From Atherix ibis (lineage: Eukaryota; Arthropoda; Insecta; Diptera; Athericidae): DNA of 64,000 bases. The DNA is taken from assembly GCA_958298945.1 (NCBI GenBank), contig OY282605.1, forward strand, positions 40,030,811-40,094,810. The letters are read 5' to 3'. Positions 58,733 to 64,000 of the stretch are shown here, piece after piece (within the stretch, counting starts at the first letter, position 1; every line of letters begins with the position of its first letter). Position numbers and translations under genes: made by a program. Below the pieces are notes generated by a model that worked only from the letters and a program-made list of their open reading frames with translations, was not told the DNA's origin and ran no database searches.

Positions 58733-60023
58733 TACGACAAGGTCATTCAACAAGTACTTAGCCTCACCACCCGATGGAACTGCTGTCACAAAAGAAATTT
58801 ACCGTCGTGCAGTACATTTTTTTAGTAGCCTATTGTCAAAGTTTCAGTCGATTCCCTTCATTAGTTTTGTTTTGAGAGCCTTTAAAAGCGAGCGTGTCGG
58901 TCGGTTGCACAAAAATGGAAAAAGAACAATATCGTTCGGTGATTAGATTCTTGTTTTTGGAAGGGAAAACGCGCAGCGAAATCAAAGATCGCTTGGATGC
59001 TGTGTATGGTGACTCTTCTCCTTCGATGGCGACCGTCAAGAATTGGTTCAACGAGTTTGTTCGTGGCCGCACGTCGGTTTTTGATGAGCCACGCCCAGGT
59101 GCCCCAAAAACGGCTGCTACGGAGGAAAACGGTAAAAAAGTCCACGATCTCGTGTTGGCAGACCGTCGATTGAAGGTTCACGAGATAGCTGAGACTGACG
59201 CAGTAGGAACGGTGCATCACATTCTACACGAAGAACTGGGCATGGGAAAGCTGTCGGCGCGATGAACTGGGTATGAGAAAGCCGCCTTTGCTCACACCGG
59301 AAAACAAGCGCAACCGTGAGACCACACCGGCGACGTGTTTGGCGCTGTTTCAGCGCAATCCAGCGGAGTTCTTGCGTCGTTTCGAGACCGTCGACGAAAC
59401 ATGGATTCACTGGTACACACCAGAGACCAAGTAACAGTCGAAACAGTGGACTTCACCCGGCGAACGTGCTCCGAAGAAGGCGAAGACTGTTCGATCGGCC
59501 GGAAAGGTGATGGCCACCGTTTTCTGGGATTCACAAGGTGTGATCCACATCGATTACCTCGAGAAGGGTAAAACAATCACGGGGCGCTACTATGCTGACT
59601 TATTGAGCCGATTTGACGTCGAATTGAAGAAAAAGCGGCCCCGCTTTGCGAAGAAAAAAGTGCCGTTCCACCACGACAACAAGCCGGCTCACACCTCCGC
59701 CGTCGCCATGGCCAAATTGGTCGAATTGCGCTACGAATTGCTGCCCCATCCACCGTACTCTCCAGATTTGGCCCCCTGTGACTACTTTTTGTTTCCAAAC
59801 CTGAAAAAATCACTCGCCGGGAATAGATTTGTGTCGAATGAGGAGGTCATCGTCGCCACGGAGGCCTATTTTGCTTCCCTCGAGAAAATGTATTTTTTGG
59901 TTAGAGCATCGCTGGGCCAAGTGTATCGAGTTTAAAGGAGATTATGTGGGAAAATAAATTGCCACCTTTCCAAAATTTTCGTTTTTCTTTTGTAGGCTAA
60001 GTACTTGTTGAATGACTCTCGTA
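58733..60023 (+). mobile_element. mariner (DD34D) element, full length, third family
   Basis: TA at 58733-58734 and 60022-60023. Ends cgacaaggtcattcaacaag and, inverted on the right, cgagagtcattcaacaagta share about 25 bp. Length is about 1.29 kb. The internal GC content is visibly higher than in the flanks, suggesting a younger or horizontally acquired element. It carries one broken transposase. Confidence 0.9.
58915..59957 (+). pseudogene. mariner transposase, DD34D, disrupted
   Basis: Starts MEKEQYRSVIRFLFLEGKTR at 58915. The first helix-turn-helix VKNWFNEFVRGRTSVFDEPR and the linker EELGMGKLSAR follow. VDETWIHWYTPETK, FHHDNKPAHTS and SPDLAPCDYFLFPNLK carry the three catalytic Asp. Breaks: EIAET is followed by DAVGTVHHIL, so part of the second helix-turn-helix is altered. 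Near 59237-59280 a local duplication (gaactgggcatgggaaag / gaactgggtatgagaaag) brings in a TGA at 59263-59265 and shifts the frame. There is a TAA at 59432-59434. A small deletion near 59898 shifts the C-terminus, whose normal reading (LEHRWAKCIEFKGDYVGK, stop 59955-59957) persists in another frame. The catalytic half, 59507-59895, is open. Confidence 0.9.
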
Positions 60024-61293
60024 TGTAATTCTACTAATTTAACTGCCGCAATTACCGATCAATGTGCAGGTGAATTGTCGTAATAAAAAAAAATGTTTTA
60101 TTTTTGCCAGATATGATCTTTTTTTAAAGATATTCGATGAAAAATTTATTATGTACATCCCAAGAAACATGACCTTTTTTGCCGCCAATGGAACTGTTTT
60201 TGCTTCTTATATTACTGATTAAATTTTCGTTCACCAACTTTTTTTTTTATTAAAATCTAAAACACTAATTATTTGTTAAAAGCAGTATAAAAAACTGTTT
60301 TTTATAATTATTTTTACAATAACTTACTGCTCTACTAAATGAGGCTTATAATAATATTCCAAAAATACTTGCGTCCATAGTCTCTTTATAAGTGATTTTG
60401 GGGGAGAGTTGCTGATAAAAGTCAATAACTCGCAAACAAAGGGGATGTTAAGATCATAATGTAACTGATACAAAATGGTCGCGAAAGATATTTGTTTCAA
60501 AAGATTGTATTTTAAAGGAATTGGAAAGCTTATAGCAACCCGAAAATTCAAGTTCGTAAGTCCAAATTGTGTTGTGCATTAGAAGTAAATCATTTAATGA
60601 TAGTTTAGCTTTCTTGTCGATTAGTTTCAGCAAATAATTGTAAAGAACATCTGATAATTGGGTTCCAAGTATATTGCTTATGAAAATATAGTTTCCAATA
60701 ATAAAAAACCTTTTTTATTTTTTGAAACTGGGCTGTCATTAAGATTTAAAGAGGGAGCTTATTTACAATTTCAAAACTTGTTATGTTTTGTGCGCCTAAT
60801 ATTAAAGGAGTGTGTAAACAATTTTTTTTTAATGCGGACGTCAAGTCCTAGAGAGATAGATGGCTCTGCTAGGTCAACCAGAACCTCCAGAAGAAGAGGG
60901 ATTGTAGGAAGGTCTTTATCATGGTGACAACAGAGTTGTAAAATTTCTAGTGGCAAAGTAGGTAGGCTTAAGAATGAGAAGGTCAAGATGAAATGGAAAA
61001 AAATTCGGTGAGAAAAAAAACCGAATGGTATTAATTGCTTCTTCCTGGTTATCCCCTAATCCACTGTTGGCATTTCTTTGGCTCGTTCTGATGTTAGAAG
61101 TACACCTTTTTTATTATTTTTATATGATAATTTATTTCAGATTTTTGTTTTTACTTATATTTACTGTTAAGTCTTCTTTTCAGATCTATTTTGATGTTAA
61201 GTATTTGCTTTAATCACTTTTTCATGAATGCAATTATTAGTCTTTATTGGGTATTTTTGTTAGCGATATAATCTTAAATACTACATATTTTAT
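60024..61293. other. Intergenic DNA, one unrecognised leucine-rich frame
   Basis: Mostly AT-rich. A minus-strand frame at 60771-60986 (LPLEILQLCCHHDKDLPTIP, then LLLEVLVDLAEPSISLG) lies in a GC-richer patch at 60835-60990 and could be an exon or retroelement scrap. It has no identifiable domain or splice context, so I do not call it a gene. Confidence 0.4.
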
Positions 61294-61385
61294 AGGGTGG
61301 ACCATAAATGTGGTGCAAATTTAAAAGTTGCATTTTTAAAAGTAAATAAAAAAAAACTAGTGCATATTTTTTCAAATTTCCGATT
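61294..61385. mobile_element. Solo end of a DD41D element
   Basis: Begins agggtggaccataaatgtgg, then aagtaaataaaaaaaaacta, then gtgcatattttttcaaattt. The same order occurs at the 52511-52582 end of the DD41D element. No transposase is attached; the sequence breaks into the Jockey element about 10 bp later. Confidence 0.7.
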
Positions 61386-61394
61386 TATACTGCC

Positions 61395-62900
61395 ACATCA
61401 AAAACAAATGGGACTTTAAAATCACGATGAATAACAGTATTGCGAACATAAAAGGGGGCATCGACAATTGTACGGAGTATTTTTGATTGAAGGGATTGGA
61501 TTCGACGGGAATTAGAAGGCTTAGTAGATTCCCAGAGTTCTAGTCAGTATGTCCATATGGGTTTCAGTAAGGTATTTTATAACAGAACTTTGCTGTCTAT
61601 AGTAAGTTTGGAACGTTTGTATAGAAGTCGAAGTAGTTTTAGGTAACGTCTTTTTAGTTCTTGTCTTTAAAGTCTTGTATGTGGATTCCATGTCAAGCGT
61701 TTGTCTAAGTACGGTCCTAGGTGCCGAGATTCGGTATCATGATACCGAATATCGGTGAGGGCATGTCTCACGACGGAGAGTAAAAGTTACCCGGATAGAT
61801 TTACGTTCATTGACTTTTATTCTCCACCTAGAAAACCAGTTCTGGAGGGTTTGGATTTGGATTTAGAGAGTTTCGGAAGCATGTTGGGCATTTTCGCTAG
61901 ATGCAAGGCAGGCCGCATCATCGACGTATGTAGCAAAGAAGGTATTAGGGCATTTTGGGATATCGGATGTGTAAATGTTGTAGAGGATGGGTCCAAGTAT
62001 GCTACCCTGAGGAACCCCAGCCAATATCGGATAGATATTGGAGAGTTCGTTGGATTCATTTATTTGGAAGTGTCGGTTGGAAAGGAATGATCTTAGGACT
62101 AGGAAATAGGTGGAAGGAAGGAACCCCATGAGTTTCCAGAGTAGATCCGGGTGCTAAACTCTATCAAAAGCTTGTTTTATATCAAAAAACACACCGGGAC
62201 AGTACTCTCTTCTTTCTAAAGAGGATGCAATGAAATCGACAACCCGATGACACTGCTGGGTAGTGGAGTATTCGGCGTGGAAACCAAATTGGTGATTAGG
62301 AATTAAATTTGAAGATTCGAGTAGAGGATGTAAGCGGTCTAGGAGGATTTTTTCAAAGATTTTTGAGAGTACTGGAAGGAGACTTATTGGCCTGTAGGAA
62401 GTGGGGCAGTTTATTGGTTTATTGGGCTTTGGGATCATTTTAATGATGGCAAATTTCCAGAGGATTGGGAAATGCGTTGTTCTAAGGATGGAGTTTTATA
62501 TTGTGAGAAGGAAAACTATTGCTCTTTTAAGGAGTTATTGGAGTATATTGGAGGTAATCAGATCATAGCCAGGAGTTTTATTTTTGGGAAGGATCTTGAT
62601 TAGATTGGCTACTTCGGAAGGAGTGATTGCCTTAGTGGGAAGACTCATGGGAAAGAGAATGGATAGTTTCGTCCCGATTGTAGTGCAATGAGTCCTGTCT
62701 CATATGTCCTCATGTGGAGTAAATGTTTGTGCAAGGTGTTCAGCAAAAGCGTCTGCTTTATGTTAGTCCATTTTGGTCCAGGTTCCGTCAGTTTTTCATA
62801 AAGGGTTCTTTGTTTTTCTATAAGATAGTATTTGTCTTGTAGCAGTCCACAAAGTTCTGTTTTTCGTTAGGGTTGAAGAGTTGTTTCTAAAACGTACACT
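61395..62900 (-). mobile_element. Jockey-like non-LTR retrotransposon fragment (RT)
   Basis: Minus strand RT. ITPSEVANLIKILPKNKTPG near 62620, then KMIPKPNKPINCPTSYRPIS, LLPVLSKIFEKILLDRL, FGFHAEYSTTQQCHRVVDFI and FFDIKQAFDRV (block A) near 62160-62440. GVPQGSILGPILYNIYTSDI follows, and TYVDDAACLAS carries the intact YVDD-type active site near 61900. A TAG at 62154-62156 replaces a Trp after AFDRV, and a TAA at 61863-61865 follows. The C-terminal part to about 61420 is only recognisable in patches (LLYKT, PIWTYG-like). The 5' part, including the endonuclease, is absent beyond about 62900. A more decayed relative is at 32620-34800. Confidence 0.82.
61863..62438 (-). pseudogene. Jockey RT core, interrupted by one stop
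   Basis: About 190 codons open apart from TAG at 62154-62156, with RT blocks from SYRPISLLPVLSK to the YVDD-like active site in one frame. It is the best-preserved RT in the window; the active-site aspartates appear intact, unlike in the I-like and R1-like copies. Confidence 0.8.
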
Positions 62901-64000
62901 AGTTTTTTTTTATTGAATTTTTAAAATGCAAATGGTATATTTATAAGCGGCTTTTTTAAAAAAGTAATTTTTTTGGTCAATTTCTTGACTTTTAATATTT
63001 GCCGTTTTATCTATTTAAGTGCTTACTCTATTAAATTGTCATAAAAAATAAAAAACAGAAATTTGTGCACTTTCTCTTGTCAATTTATGAAATTTCTTTT
63101 ATTTCATTTTTTTGTATACACAAAATACAGAATTTATTAAATTTTGATCCAAAAAACTTTTTAATTTTAATGTTCAGTTAATTACTCAGATGTATCACGT
63201 CTACAAACTTCGAACGTCCGGATCAGAAAAAGCTTCCCACGACTATGGTACCAACTGTCTTATTAGGTCCTCCAAATAGTTTCTAATGGGATATCCTCTT
63301 TTAGAATATTCTACGTGCATATAATTTCGTATCATCGTCCGGTAGTTAGGTACTCTTGCCCGGTAAACTAGTCAGATGGATGAATTTTGAAACAAATTCA
63401 AATTCAAAAAGCTGATACACCAAACTTCTTTTCGAGGATAAGGATGTAGTTTTGCAGAGGTTTTTACAGAATTATTGACTATCAAGCTTGTGCAAAAATG
63501 AATTCGTTTTAACGTGCTAGACTGCCTCTTCTAAATGCTAGCTCCCCTTCCTCTTACTATGGTATACACAAACCAATCAACCACATGTACGCAGCCGTTA
63601 ATAGTTACAAGGAATTTGTTATGGTATGAATGGGATAAAATTTATGGTAAATTTCCTAGTTATTGGCTGGGAAGATGAAAGTATAAAAATTTAGAATTTA
63701 AAATGGACGTTAAATTCATCAGGAGTGCGGGATGTTACGACCAATCTCAGAGAAGACCTTCATTCGCTAGGCATGCTTGCCGCTAGCTTTATGCAGAAAT
63801 TTTAGGGGGTTTGATTTTGATTTCATACCCAGCATAATAAAGAAAAATTATGTCTGAACACTTAGTGGTAAATGGAGGCACTCAATAGTGTTAATTTCTC
63901 CATGGGACGGCTAAAATGATAAATGAATAAAAAGAACAGAAAAATAAAAGTACAAAAATAACAATTTTTCTAAAAAAATATTTAGGGTAAAAGCCTAATG
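62901..64000. other. AT-rich intergenic DNA, nothing recognised
   Basis: A GC-richer patch at 63190-63380 and another at 63690-63800 contain no readable protein motif. No repeat match to the rest of the window was noticed. Confidence 0.4.

Noticed and set aside
60771..60986. Leucine-rich minus-strand frame resembling an LRR
   Set aside because: Spacing of leucines does not follow an LRR consensus and no flanking exon is evident.
1..64000. tRNA, rRNA or snRNA genes
   Set aside because: No cloverleaf, B-box (ggttcgaatcc-like) or rRNA core word convincing by eye; a covariance-model scan would be needed to exclude degenerate copies.

Overview
This is a eukaryotic, very AT-rich (roughly 70% A+T by eye), intron-bearing window that looks like an insect genome and most probably a fly (Diptera). 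The reasons are the Tc1/mariner families present (DD34D and DD41D), the R1-, I- and Jockey-like non-LTR retrotransposons, and one split F-box gene of an animal type. No bacterial operons, CRISPR arrays, rRNA or tRNA genes are visible. Species cannot be named from the sequence.

The only convincing host gene is on the minus strand at 11431-13430. It encodes an F-box protein resembling FBXO33/FBXO39, in six coding exons with consensus splice sites. A probable upstream exon carrying the start codon lies at 14957-15023, and a candidate 5' region at 15240-15540. Immediately beyond its last exon (8560-11430) lies a satellite built from copies of the gene's own tail. Five homogeneous 392-bp units and several decayed ones each repeat the 3' UTR plus about the last 40 codons, still in frame. 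This is the most unusual object in the window.

The remainder is a transposon graveyard. Tc1/mariner copies: DD34D elements with both ends at 1745-3001, 24890-25976, 55452-56697 and 58733-60023; DD41D (rosa-like) at 52511-53810, with relics at 39100-39580, 39633-39710, 54790-55001 and 61294-61385; decayed transposases at 16290-17250, 31460-31690, 31770-32080 and 51640-52150. All are broken by stops, frameshifts or deletions. Non-LTR elements: an I-like RT/RNase H element at 17467-19800, 24424-24618 and 43390-46150; an R1-like element nested inside two of those copies at 18367-19551 and 44794-45879, each with a target-site duplication; Jockey-like RT at 61395-62900 and a more decayed copy at 32620-34800.

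Tandem and dispersed repeats of unknown origin occupy 1-1140, 5940-6200, 23271-23520, 23815-24889, 28310-29990, 38040-38900, 47875-48100, 54358-54796 and 58455-58560. The rest is AT-rich intergenic DNA with no supportable gene. A GC-richer block at 48630-48830 with two GCACGTGC palindromes may be regulatory. A perfect 29-bp inverted repeat at 26146-26174 and 36555-36583 bounds 10.4 kb.
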